DNA of 64,000 bases, from the NCBI RefSeq assembly GCF_024199845.1, contig NZ_JANADO010000001.1, positions 1,054,001 to 1,118,000 on the forward strand. Reading direction: 5' to 3'. The position numbers were made by a program, and so were the translations under genes. Origin of the DNA: Bradyrhizobium sp. CCGB12. GTDB lineage: Bacteria; Pseudomonadota; Alphaproteobacteria; Rhizobiales; Xanthobacteraceae. Shown here piece after piece: positions 1-7,856 of this stretch. Numbering within the stretch: the first letter of the stretch is position 1; each line of letters opens with the position of its first letter. The notes below the pieces were generated by a model. The model searched no databases. It worked only from the letters and a program-made list of their open reading frames with translations, and had not been told where the DNA came from.

Positions 1-446
1 TCGGCCGACGAGATCGCAACCTCTTCGATGACAAGCGGCTCGACGTCTGCCGGCGCCTCCAGGGTTGGATGATTACCGATCTCGGTATCCCTTGTCTCGA
101 TATTCCTTGGCGCTGCGGACGGGCTGTCCGCGACGACAGCGGCGTCCTCTGCAGCGCCGATAACGGTGTCGAGAGGCGGAGCTGCTTCTGCAACGGCGGC
201 AGCCGAGTCGCTTGCGGCATTCGGCGCGACGTCAACGCTGCCGTGCGTAGGCCGAAGCCGGGTAAACGCCCATTCCACCGCGGGGATGCGGCGCAGCAAC
301 GATATCAGTCTCGAAAGCACTGGGAGCTGTCCAAGGGGTACTCGGCGTGAGGCAATCGCTGATTCGTCAGCAATGTGAAAAACTGCCCCGGCCGTCACAC
401 CGATGTCAATGTAGGTGGGACCAATTGCAGAACATCGTCGCATCAT
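1..446 (-). CDS. hypothetical protein, C-terminus beyond the left edge
   Basis: An uninterrupted reading frame of 148 codons runs from a double ATG at 441-446 leftwards off the window. The first 60 residues are mixed and look folded, with basic and hydrophobic stretches around residues 35-60. The rest is rich in Ala, Pro, Asp and Glu, as in an extended linker. No RBS is obvious in front of the ATG, and a GTG about 13 codons upstream is an alternative start. No family was recognised; the function is unknown. Confidence 0.5.
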   Translation of the reverse strand, partial: MMRRCSAIGPTYIDIGVTAGAVFHIADESAIASRRVPLGQLPVLSRLISLLRRIPAVEWAFTRLRPTHGSVDVAPNAASDSAAAVAEAAPPLDTVIGAAEDAAVVADSPSAAPRNIETRDTEIGNHPTLEAPADVEPLVIEEVAISSA

Positions 447-620
447 CGTGCGCGGGCGCGATCGTCTGGCGACGGCCACAGCTCAACCGGACCAAGCGCC
501 GGCCATCATCGAGAAGCTGCGATCGTCGCGAAGCCTCGGCCGCCCACGTGATCACGCGCACGGAGCTGCCGTGCCCATCCCGGATACGCTTGTTTCGAAA
601 GAAGGAGGAGCCGCGCCCCT

Positions 621-890
621 CTACTTGCCCGAGCCGGTACCACTCCCGGCCTGGCCGCCCATGTTGTTCGTGTTGCTGCCGGCTGACGAGGGCTGAGGGC
701 CCTTGCTGTCGCTGGCCTCGTTCTGCATATTCGACGAGCGGCCTGTCGTCATGCCTTTGGTCGCGGGTCCCCGCGACGAGGGACCGACGTCGCCCTTACT
801 GGATGCGCCCGGAGCGGGTTGTGTCTGCGCGAATGCGCCTCCGGTCGCCATTGCCACCACGCACGCGGATGCCAGAATGATCTTCTTCAT
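621..890 (-). CDS. small secreted low-complexity protein
   Basis: The product is 89 residues. A clear signal peptide covers the first 21 or so residues (MKKII start, cleavage after AFA). The mature part is rich in Gly, Ser, Pro, Asn and Gln and has no cysteine or recognisable domain. The start at 890 is chosen because the signal peptide begins there and an AGGGAGA ribosome site lies just upstream; a longer in-frame extension has no signal character. It resembles in size and composition the secreted proteins at 7544-7801 and 23679-24002. The function is unknown. Confidence 0.7.
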   Translation of the reverse strand: MKKIILASACVVAMATGGAFAQTQPAPGASSKGDVGPSSRGPATKGMTTGRSSNMQNEASDSKGPQPSSAGSNTNNMGGQAGSGTGSGK

Positions 891-1064
891 CGTGGTCTCC
901 CTGACCTTCACTTCGGGGACAACCTGCCCGAGCTGACGACGTTCCCAGGCGTCGGCTCGTCGGCACCGCTTCGCATCAATTCTCGTTGCGCCCAATGTTG
1001 GGGTTCCCGTTTTGGTCAACTGCGGCTATTGAGGAACCACATTGTCTTGTTCGAGGGACGACGC

Positions 1065-1874
1065 ATGAGGAAGATTGCCGCCGTTGGAGCAATTCTGCTC
1101 TGGTCCACCATCGCATTCGCGCAGGACCGCACCATAACCGTGGCTTCGACGACGTCGACGGAGCAATCGGGACTGTTCGGCTATCTGTTGCCGCTGTTCT
1201 CGAAGACCGAAGGGGTCGAGGTGAAGGTCGTTGCTGTCGGAACCGGCCAGGCACTCGACATCGGACGGCGGGGCGATGCCGACGTGGTGTTCGTCCATGA
1301 CAGGGTGGCCGAAGACAAGTTCATGTCCGAAGGGCAGGGCGTGAAGCGCTTCGACGTCATGTACAACGACTTCGTCATCGTCGGGCCGAAGAGCGATCCG
1401 GCGCACATCGCCGGCGGCAAGGACGTTGTCGAGGCGCTGCGCAAGATCGCGACGGCCAAGGCGCCGTTCATCTCGCGCGGTGACAAGTCCGGCACGCACG
1501 CGGCCGAGTTGAGGCTGTGGAAGGAGGCGGGCGTCGATCTCGGTGCGGGCAAGGAGGGCTGGTATCGGGAGATCGGTCAGGGCATGGGTCCGGCGCTGAA
1601 CATGGCGTCGTCCTCGAATGCCTATCTCCTGTCGGACCGCGGCACCTGGCTGTCGTTCAAGAACCGGGGCGAGCTCGCCATCCTGACCGAGGGCGACAAG
1701 CGGCTGTTCAACCAGTATGGCGTCATGCTGGTGAATCCGGCAAAGCATCCAAGCGTGAAGGCGAAAGAGGGGCAGGCCTTCGTCGACTGGCTCATCTCGC
1801 CGAAGGGGCAGGATGCAATCGCAGGCTACAAGGTCGGCGGCGAGCAGCTATTTTTCCCCAACGCGTCCCACTAG
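1065..1874 (+). CDS. tupA: TupA-like tungstate ABC transporter substrate-binding protein
   Basis: A 269-residue periplasmic binding protein with a signal peptide ending after IAFAQ at about residue 19. The mature N-terminus contains the TTSTEQSGL segment typical of TupA tungstate-binding proteins, and later the SRGDKSGTH segment. Both are phosphate-like oxyanion loops of the PstS/TupA type. The start at 1065 places the signal peptide first; the frame is open further upstream but does not look coding. The gene is convergent with tupB and the two overlap by 27 bases, so unlike the usual tupABC operon they cannot share a transcript. Oxyanion specificity (tungstate versus molybdate) is inferred from family likeness. 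Confidence 0.85.
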   Translation: MRKIAAVGAILLWSTIAFAQDRTITVASTTSTEQSGLFGYLLPLFSKTEGVEVKVVAVGTGQALDIGRRGDADVVFVHDRVAEDKFMSEGQGVKRFDVMYNDFVIVGPKSDPAHIAGGKDVVEALRKIATAKAPFISRGDKSGTHAAELRLWKEAGVDLGAGKEGWYREIGQGMGPALNMASSSNAYLLSDRGTWLSFKNRGELAILTEGDKRLFNQYGVMLVNPAKHPSVKAKEGQAFVDWLISPKGQDAIAGYKVGGEQLFFPNASH

Positions 1875-2546
1875 CACGAACGCGACGGTCGACACCGCGA
1901 CGCTGAGCGCGAGCAGGATCAGCCCAAGCCCCAGCGCCAGCGGCAGATCGCCCTTGCTGGTCTCCAGCGCGATCGCGGTCGTCATTGTGCGCGTGAAGCC
2001 GCGGATGTTGCCGCCGACGATGATGATGGCGCCGACTTCAGCGATAGCGCGGCCGAAAGCCGCGAGAAAGGCCGTCAGCAGCGAGGTCCGTCCCAGCGCG
2101 AACAGAAGCGCCATGCTGCGCAGGGCCGACAATCCATCGATCCGCGCCAGATCGCCATACTCCGCCCACAGCAGGCTCGCCGGCCGGTGCACCAGCGCCA
2201 CCACGATCGGCGTCGCGAGCAGCGTCTGCGCGATCACCATGGCGGTTGGCGTGAACAGCAAGCCCGCCGCCCCGAGCGGGCCGGATCGCGACAGCAGGAG
2301 ATAGAGCGCGAGCCCGACCACGACCGGCGGAAGGCCGAGCAGGGCATTGGTCAGCACGATGACGACCTGCCGCCCGCGGAAGCGCGTGATCGCAAGCAGG
2401 GCCCCGAATGGTGCACCAATCAGCAGCGCGAGGATGCTCGCGGTCAGGCTGACGCGCACCGACAATGCGACGATGCCGAGCAGCTCGGCATCCGCCTCGC
2501 CGATCAGAGTGAAGGCCGCTGCGATGGATTGCGCGAAGTCGTTCAT
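1848..2546 (-). CDS. tupB: TupB-like tungstate ABC transporter permease
   Basis: A 232-residue inner-membrane protein with about five or six hydrophobic segments. It carries the EVGAIIIVGGNI segment, the cytoplasmic EAA-type loop that contacts the ATPase in the molybdate/tungstate permease family. Length and sequence fit TupB. It would form the membrane channel for the oxyanion delivered by TupA. The partner tupA faces it tail to tail, and no tupC-type ATPase gene is next to either, so the ATPase must be elsewhere or be borrowed. Confidence 0.85.
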   Translation of the reverse strand: MNDFAQSIAAAFTLIGEADAELLGIVALSVRVSLTASILALLIGAPFGALLAITRFRGRQVVIVLTNALLGLPPVVVGLALYLLLSRSGPLGAAGLLFTPTAMVIAQTLLATPIVVALVHRPASLLWAEYGDLARIDGLSALRSMALLFALGRTSLLTAFLAAFGRAIAEVGAIIIVGGNIRGFTRTMTTAIALETSKGDLPLALGLGLILLALSVAVSTVAFVLVGRVGEK

Positions 2547-2996
2547 CCGAGCCGGGACATTGGCGCCGGCCGGAGTGCCTCGGGGGCGTCGGTGTCGGGA
2601 CTGCGGAGGCGTTTCACGGATGTTTCCCTGCGCGTGTCGCAGTGCAATGCAGTTGCGAGATCGCGTTCCGCAGGCACTTGTGGCTCGGCCTGCCGCAGGA
2701 GAAGTTTTCCCTGCCGCAGGCCAATCACAGAATACCCACGTGGAGCGGTTTGGGAACCGAATTCAACTGGAATTCAATGTCGCGGGCGGGATGGCACGCG
2801 GTCTGCTTTCCGCCTCAGTGCCTGCCGGGCCGCCAAATCATACCCCTTTCGCTATGGAATCGCGGCTTTATTCCCTTGTCGGATGCGTTAAGGAACAGGA
2901 TCGGGTCGCGCCAGGCCTATGGCGGTGCTAGACCCTGACGCAGGAACAATGGCCGGGCCGCGCTGGCACGGACGCAAGGATGAAGGATGTGACGCA
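2547..2996. other. intergenic region with a doubtful small ORF
   Basis: This 450-base gap separates the leftward tupB from the rightward 3-hydroxyacyl-CoA dehydrogenase gene and should hold promoters for both. A 61-codon minus-strand frame (2543-2728) ends in an ATGA overlap with the tupB start, which could mean translational coupling. Its product has no recognisable domain and does not resemble a fragment of a TupC ATPase. I see no clear hairpin or repeat here. Confidence 0.4.
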
Positions 2997-3848
2997 ATGA
3001 TCCAAACCGTTGGCATCATCGGGGCAGGGACCATGGGGAACGGCATCGCGCAGAGCTGCGCGGCGGCCGGACTCTCGGTCGTGATGGTCGATATTTCCGA
3101 TGCGGCGGTGAACCGCGGCCTTTCGACCGTCGGCGGCAGCCTCGAGCGCCTGGTCAAGAAGGAGAAGATGTCGGCGGCCGACCGCGAGGCGACGCTCAAG
3201 CGCATCACCGGCACCACCGACCGGGCGAAGCTGTCGGATTGCGATCTCGTCATCGAGGCCGCCACCGAGAACGAGGAGCTCAAGGTCAAGATCCTGAAGG
3301 ACCTCTGCGCGACGCTGTCGCCGCGCACGCTGGTCGCGACCAACACCTCCTCGATCTCGATCACGAAACTCGCCGCGGCAACCGACCGCCCCGACCGTTT
3401 CATCGGCATGCACTTTTTCAATCCCGTGCCGGTGATGGCACTGCTGGAGCTCATCCGCGGCCTGCAGACCTCCGACGATACCCACGCCAAGGCGCTCGAT
3501 TTCGCCAAGCGCGTCGGCAAGGTGGCGATCACGGCGAAGAACAGTCCGGGCTTCGCCGTGAACCGCATCCTGTGTCCGATGATCAACGAGGCGATCTTCG
3601 CGCTACAGGAAGGGATCGCAACCGCAGAAGAGATCGACGCCGGTATGAAGCTCGGTTGCAACCATCCGATCGGGCCGCTCGCGCTCGCCGATCTCGTCGG
3701 GCTCGACACCATGCTTTCGGTGATGGAGGTCTTTTATAAAGGCTTCAACGACCCTAAATATCGGCCAGCCCCGCTGCTGAAAGAGATGGTCGATGCCGGT
3801 CATCTCGGCCGCAAGACCGGGCAGGGCTTTTACACCTATAGCGCCTGA
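2997..3848 (+). CDS. 3-hydroxybutyryl-CoA dehydrogenase
   Basis: A 283-residue enzyme of the 3-hydroxyacyl-CoA dehydrogenase family, which oxidises 3-hydroxyacyl-CoA to the 3-keto form with NAD(P). The N-terminal Rossmann motif [11 protein letters not shown] starts at residue 8. The catalytic region is seen in [11 protein letters not shown] and in [10 protein letters not shown], and the C-terminal helical domain has the conserved [16 protein letters not shown]. The length matches the single-domain bacterial Hbd/PaaH type. The start at 2997 is preceded by GAAGGA; upstream in-frame codons are not homologous in character. It stands alone here; a likely thiolase partner is 55 kb away in this window. 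Confidence 0.93.
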   Translation: MIQTVGIIGAGTMGNGIAQSCAAAGLSVVMVDISDAAVNRGLSTVGGSLERLVKKEKMSAADREATLKRITGTTDRAKLSDCDLVIEAATENEELKVKILKDLCATLSPRTLVATNTSSISITKLAAATDRPDRFIGMHFFNPVPVMALLELIRGLQTSDDTHAKALDFAKRVGKVAITAKNSPGFAVNRILCPMINEAIFALQEGIATAEEIDAGMKLGCNHPIGPLALADLVGLDTMLSVMEVFYKGFNDPKYRPAPLLKEMVDAGHLGRKTGQGFYTYSA

Positions 3849-3986
3849 TGAAGGCATCGGCGGCGGGCCCCTTCGCGTCCGCCGCCAGATCCCGCGATTT
3901 GCGCTGCGACAAAGACGCCGCGCGCCATGGGCCTACAATGTTGAACGAGGCGGCTCGCGGGAACAACGGAACGGATAACGAAGGAC

Positions 3987-4451
3987 ATGTCGGATCGACT
4001 TAAGGCCGAGCGCGAGGCGGCGGCTGCGCGGCGGAACCTGTTGACCCAGGATGCGATCGAGCGCACCGGGATCACCGAAGAGATGATCGGGGAACTCGTC
4101 ACGCGCTTCTATGGACGCGTACGCGAGGATGCGCTGCTCGGGCCGGTGTTTGCGATCGTGCAGAATTGGGACGAGCACCTCGCCAAGCTCAAGGATTTTT
4201 GGTCTTCGGTCGTGCTGATGAGCGGCCGCTATCACGGCTCGCCGATGCGGGCGCATATGCCGCTCAACCTGGTCGGCGATCATTTCGACCGCTGGCTCGA
4301 TCTGTTCGAGCAGACCGCGCGCGAAGTCTGCCCGCCGCCGGCGGCTGCGCTCTTCATCGACAAGGCGCGCCGCATCGCCGACAGTTTTGAGATGGCATCG
4401 GCGACCATCGCCGGCCGCATCGCTGCGCCGCGTCATCTGCTCAGATCCTGA
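3987..4451 (+). CDS. group III truncated haemoglobin
   Basis: A 154-residue globin of the 2-on-2 group III type. It has the FYGRVREDALLGPVF segment of helix B to E, the W-x-x-HLAKLKDFW region and the conserved SGRYHGSPMRAH segment ahead of the proximal region. These small haem proteins bind oxygen or NO; their role in alphaproteobacteria is not settled. An AAGGA site directly precedes the ATG. It follows the dehydrogenase gene by 138 bases and may have its own promoter. Confidence 0.88.
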   Translation: MSDRLKAEREAAAARRNLLTQDAIERTGITEEMIGELVTRFYGRVREDALLGPVFAIVQNWDEHLAKLKDFWSSVVLMSGRYHGSPMRAHMPLNLVGDHFDRWLDLFEQTAREVCPPPAAALFIDKARRIADSFEMASATIAGRIAAPRHLLRS

Positions 4452-4709
4452 ACACGACCGACCTGCCTGCAAAACGTGCAGTTGTGTCGCTTTGAGGTTG
4501 CGCTACGCGACCAACAGCGCGCCGCACCAATTCCAACATCATCGGTCTGATCTGCAAAATCATCATGCTGATCGCGTGATGTGACGTTGCAATTGCAAAT
4601 ATGCGCTGGAATGCGCTCCTTCGCATTCAATCAAAGCGAGCAACGTCATATTGATGCACTGCGGCGCCAATTCTTCGCCTTGTTTTCGGCAGAGTTCCAG
4701 CGCCTGCTG

Positions 4710-5369
4710 ATGGGCATGTCAAGCGCATCGTTCAACGCTCCTTCCTCACCATCCGAGAACATTGCGGAACACGACGCCGACGCGGGCATCGAGCAAACGC
4801 GGCGAACGCTGCTGCTCGGCGCGCTCGCGACCACCGCTTGCCTCGGCTGTTCTCCGCCGGCACGCGCGGGTGAAGATCCGCCCGGCTCGGACGAACGGCC
4901 ACAGAAGGGGGATGTGCTCGTTTTTTCCGAAGGCGATCACGAGGGAAAACTCATCACCGCGGCCGATCTGCCGGCCGGCGGACCGCCGGTCCATGCCTGG
5001 CCGAAGGATCCCAACACATCGGTTGTGCGTAGCGCCTCGCGGCTCAACGAGATCCTGATCATCAAGCTCGATCCCGCCGAGCTTGACGAGAAGACTCGCG
5101 CGCGCGCTGTCGACGGGATCACGGCCTATTCGGCGATCTGCTCCCATGCCGGCTGCCCGGTTACCGCTTGGGTGAAGAGCGATGTCGGTGACAAGGAGGT
5201 GTTCAAGTGCATGTGCCACAACTCCGAATACGATCCCCGCGCGGGCGCGCAGGTCGTGTTCGGGCCGGCGCCGCGACGGCTCGCAGCGCTGCCGCTGGCG
5301 CTCGCTGACGGCTCGCTCAGCGTCGCCGGCAATTTCATCGGAAAGGTAGGTGGCGCGCAGCCAGGATGA
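4710..5369 (+). CDS. stand-alone Rieske [2Fe-2S] protein, bc1 type, Tat-exported
   Basis: A 219-residue protein with a twin-arginine segment (QTRRTLLLGA, residues 29-38) and a hydrophobic stretch, so it is probably exported folded. The two Rieske boxes are complete: C144-S-H146-A-G-C149 and C167-M-C169-H170. C149 and C169 are placed like the structural disulfide of high-potential bc1-type Rieske proteins. No cytochrome b or c1 gene is near. Instead it lies 117 bases upstream of a quinoprotein dehydrogenase gene on the same strand, so it may act in electron transfer for that enzyme (inference). No good RBS marks the start; 4716 or an upstream ATG are possible. Confidence 0.75.
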   Translation: MGMSSASFNAPSSPSENIAEHDADAGIEQTRRTLLLGALATTACLGCSPPARAGEDPPGSDERPQKGDVLVFSEGDHEGKLITAADLPAGGPPVHAWPKDPNTSVVRSASRLNEILIIKLDPAELDEKTRARAVDGITAYSAICSHAGCPVTAWVKSDVGDKEVFKCMCHNSEYDPRAGAQVVFGPAPRRLAALPLALADGSLSVAGNFIGKVGGAQPG

Positions 5370-5438
5370 CGGACGGTGCGGGCCATGCCCGCGTCACGAG
5401 AGGCCGCATCCGCCGATGGGCGGACGACGGGACGAACG

Positions 5439-5462
5439 ACAAGAATTCACAACAAGAATTCA
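5439..5462 (+). repeat. short direct repeat upstream of the quinoprotein gene
   Basis: The 11-base sequence ACAAGAATTCA occurs at 5439-5449 and again at 5452-5462, a 13-base period, 25 bases before the ATG of the PQQ dehydrogenase gene. It contains A-rich DNA unlike its surroundings and may be part of the leader or a regulator site. Confidence 0.4.
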
Positions 5463-5486
5463 AACGGATGAAAAAGGGGAACGTCC

Positions 5487-7211
5487 ATGACCAGGAAGCA
5501 ATGGTACCTGTCCGGCTTCGTCGCCTTCACGTGTCTTGCCGCGACTGCCGCGACCGCCGGCCCGATCGAGAATTATTCACCGGTGACTGCGCAGCGGCTG
5601 GAAAATCCGGAACCCGGCAACTGGATGCTCTACCGGCGCACCTATGACGGGCAGGGCTACAGCCCGCTTGACCAGATCAACACTTCGAACGTGAAGAACC
5701 TCACGCCGGTCTGGACCTTCGCTACGGGCGTCGTCGAAGGCCACGAGGCACCGCCGATCGTCAATAACGGCGTGATGTTCGTGGCGACCCCGATGGGGCA
5801 GGTGATCGCGTTGAACGCGAAGACCGGCGACGAATACTGGCGCTACAAGCGGCAGCTTCCCGACGATCTCTTCCAACTGCATCCGACCAGCCGCGGCGTC
5901 GGCCTGTGGGAGGACAAGCTCTATCTTGCCACCACCGACGATCATGTCGTCGCGCTCGACGCCAAGACCGGCAAGGTGGTGTGGGACACCAAGGTGCAGG
6001 ACTACAAGAAGGGCCAGTACATGACGCTGATGCCGCTTGTCGTCGACGGCAAGGTCATCGTCGGCGGCTCCGGCGGCGAGTTCGGCGTGCGCGGCTATGT
6101 CGCCGCCTTCGATGCCAAGGACGGCAAGGAGCTGTGGCGGACCTACACCATTCCCGGCGAGGGCGAGCCCGGTCACGACACCTGGCAGGGTGACGACTGG
6201 AAGAACGGTGGCGGCTCGGCCTGGATGACCGGCAATTACGACAAGGACACCAAGACGATCTATTGGGGTGTCGGCAATGCCGCGCCTTGGCCCGGCGAGA
6301 TGCATCCCGGCGACAACCTCTACACCTCGTCGGTGCTCGCGCTCGATCCGAACAACGGCAAGATCAAGACCTATCACCAATATCACCAGAACGATTCCTG
6401 GGACTGGGACGAGGTCGAGGCGCCGATCCTGATCGACCTGCAGCGCGACGGCCGTAACATAAAGAGCCTGGTTCATCCCGGCCGCGACGCCATCTTCTGG
6501 GTGCTCGAACGCACCCCGACCAAGATCAATTACGTCGCTGGCTGGCCGTTCGTCTCCACCGACGTCTGGAAGGGCATCGATGAGAGCGGCAAGCCGATCC
6601 TCGATCCCGCACACAAGCCTGTCATCGGCAAGCGCGTCGAGTTCTGTCCGTCGCTGTGGGGCGGCAAGGACTGGCCGTCGGCGGCCTATAGCGAAAGGAC
6701 CAAGCTCGTCTATGTGCCGGCCAACGAAAATTTCTGCGGCGGATTCACCGGCGAGAAGATACCGCTCAAGCCGGGCGAACTGTGGCTCGGCACCAAGCCT
6801 GAAGACATCGGCCTGAAGACGAAGCCCGGCGCCGATCATTTCGGCGAGTTGCAGGCCTGGGATCCCGTCACGGGCAAGAAGGTGTGGCAACACAACTTCC
6901 CGAAGTCGCAGCTGTTCGGCTCGGTGACGGCGACCGCAGGCGATCTCGTCTTCGTCGGCGGTACCAACGACCGCAACTTCCGTGCCTTCAACGCCAAGAC
7001 CGGCGAACTCTTGTGGGAGCAGAAGACCAACTCCGGCATCATGGGCATGCCGTCGTCCTATGAGATCGACGGCACGCAGTACATCGCGATCCAGTCGGGC
7101 TGGGGCGTGGACGCGCAACGCATCCAGGATGCGCTCGCGACCAACAATATCGGCATCGAGGCCAACGTGCCGCAGGGCGGCGTGATCTGGGTGTTCGCAC
7201 TGAAGAAATAA
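5487..7211 (+). CDS. PQQ-dependent alcohol dehydrogenase, lanthanide type, without the vicinal cysteine pair
   Basis: A 574-residue soluble periplasmic quinoprotein with a signal peptide (cleavage near residue 24) and eight-bladed propeller W-motifs such as ALDAKTGKVVW and AFNAKTGELLW. The catalytic Asp is D306 in NDSWDWDEVE, and D308 two residues later is the acidic residue that distinguishes lanthanide-dependent enzymes from the calcium MxaF type. The adjacent Cys-Cys pair of typical methanol and ethanol dehydrogenases is missing: the equivalent stretch, residues 129-139, reads FQLHPTSRGVG. There is no fused haem-c domain. A Rieske gene lies upstream and a rho-independent terminator downstream. 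The substrate is unknown. Confidence 0.88.
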   Translation: MTRKQWYLSGFVAFTCLAATAATAGPIENYSPVTAQRLENPEPGNWMLYRRTYDGQGYSPLDQINTSNVKNLTPVWTFATGVVEGHEAPPIVNNGVMFVATPMGQVIALNAKTGDEYWRYKRQLPDDLFQLHPTSRGVGLWEDKLYLATTDDHVVALDAKTGKVVWDTKVQDYKKGQYMTLMPLVVDGKVIVGGSGGEFGVRGYVAAFDAKDGKELWRTYTIPGEGEPGHDTWQGDDWKNGGGSAWMTGNYDKDTKTIYWGVGNAAPWPGEMHPGDNLYTSSVLALDPNNGKIKTYHQYHQNDSWDWDEVEAPILIDLQRDGRNIKSLVHPGRDAIFWVLERTPTKINYVAGWPFVSTDVWKGIDESGKPILDPAHKPVIGKRVEFCPSLWGGKDWPSAAYSERTKLVYVPANENFCGGFTGEKIPLKPGELWLGTKPEDIGLKTKPGADHFGELQAWDPVTGKKVWQHNFPKSQLFGSVTATAGDLVFVGGTNDRNFRAFNAKTGELLWEQKTNSGIMGMPSSYEIDGTQYIAIQSGWGVDAQRIQDALATNNIGIEANVPQGGVIWVFALKK

Positions 7212-7255
7212 GCTCCGCCGGCGGATCGAAACAGGCGGAGCAGCAGGGGGTGGCG

Positions 7256-7288
7256 AATGCGGCGGACGGCAACGTCCGCCGCATTTTT
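7256..7288 (+). terminator. rho-independent terminator after the PQQ dehydrogenase gene
   Basis: A 13-base arm (7256-7268) and its complement (starting at 7273) flank a GCAA tetraloop and lead into a run of five T (7284-7288). This is a strong intrinsic terminator closing the Rieske-dehydrogenase unit. Confidence 0.88.
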
Positions 7289-7299
7289 GCGTGCATGAT

Positions 7300-7530
7300 G
7301 AGATTTCTTCCTTCTCCCCTTGTTGTGGGAGAAGGTGGCATAGGCGGCCCTTAGGCCGCCGTTCTTAAGAACGCCGAAGCATAGCTTCGGCTATAGCGCC
7401 GGATGAGGGGTTCTATCCGCAGACGACAATCGCGAATTGGACTCGCGGAAACAAACCCCTCACCCAAGCGAGCTCGTGTTAGGCAGCATCGCTGCCCTCT
7501 CCCGCAAAGGGAGAGGGCACATCCATGCGC
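7300..7530. repeat. intergenic hairpin repeat (CTCTCCC family)
   Basis: This gap holds a chain of inverted repeats: CTTCTCCC...GGGAGAAG, GGCGGCCC-TTA-GGCCGCC, GTTCTTAAGAAC, CGAAGC-ATA-GCTTCG and a final CCCTCTCCCGC-AAAG-GGAGAGGG. Similar material is found at 40725-40865, 42718-42868, 58674-58830 and, decayed, at 48633-48700. It belongs to a dispersed non-coding repeat family. No gene is seen. Confidence 0.75.
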
Positions 7531-7543
7531 AGCCGTCAGATAA

Positions 7544-7801
7544 CTACTTCCCCAGCCTGTCGATCTTGTCCTTTTCCTTCTGGTTCATCTCGCGAACCTT
7601 TGGATCAGGATTGTGTTGCCCGGTGGTCTGGCTGGTCGAGGCGGGCGGGGCGTTGGCGTTGGGCAAGGAGTTCTGGTCCGGCGCGGTGGGACGCGTGGCT
7701 GTGGTCGGCGGGGCGGTGGTGCCTTGGGCGAACGCGCCGGCGGCCGTCAAAAGAAAGGCGCCCGACAGCGAGACTGCGAGCGCCTTTGAGATGTTGGTCA
7801 T
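7544..7801 (-). CDS. small secreted Thr/Pro/Asn-rich protein
   Basis: An 85-residue product with a signal peptide (MTNISKALAV..., cleavage after AGAFAQ near residue 26) and a mature part rich in Thr, Pro, Ala and Asn. It ends in a charged segment with many Lys, Asp and Arg. An AGGAG site lies 9 bases before the ATG at 7801, which fixes the start. It follows the molybdenum hydroxylase genes on the same strand by 55 bases and could be cotranscribed with them. No domain was recognised; the function is unknown. Confidence 0.7.
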   Translation of the reverse strand: MTNISKALAVSLSGAFLLTAAGAFAQGTTAPPTTATRPTAPDQNSLPNANAPPASTSQTTGQHNPDPKVREMNQKEKDKIDRLGK

Positions 7802-7856
7802 CGATCTGCTCCTGTCAGATCGATGGAAACGGCGCGAGGCGCCTTCTGTTCCGTGC

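Noticed and set aside
2543..2728. 61-codon frame overlapping the tupB start by ATGA, considered as a tupC remnant
   Set aside because: No Walker or signature motif and no likeness to an ATPase tail; kept only as a note in the intergenic entry.
7300..7530. Considered as a CRISPR array or riboswitch because of the many hairpins
   Set aside because: The repeats are inverted, not regularly spaced direct repeats with unique spacers, and the same material recurs in other gaps.
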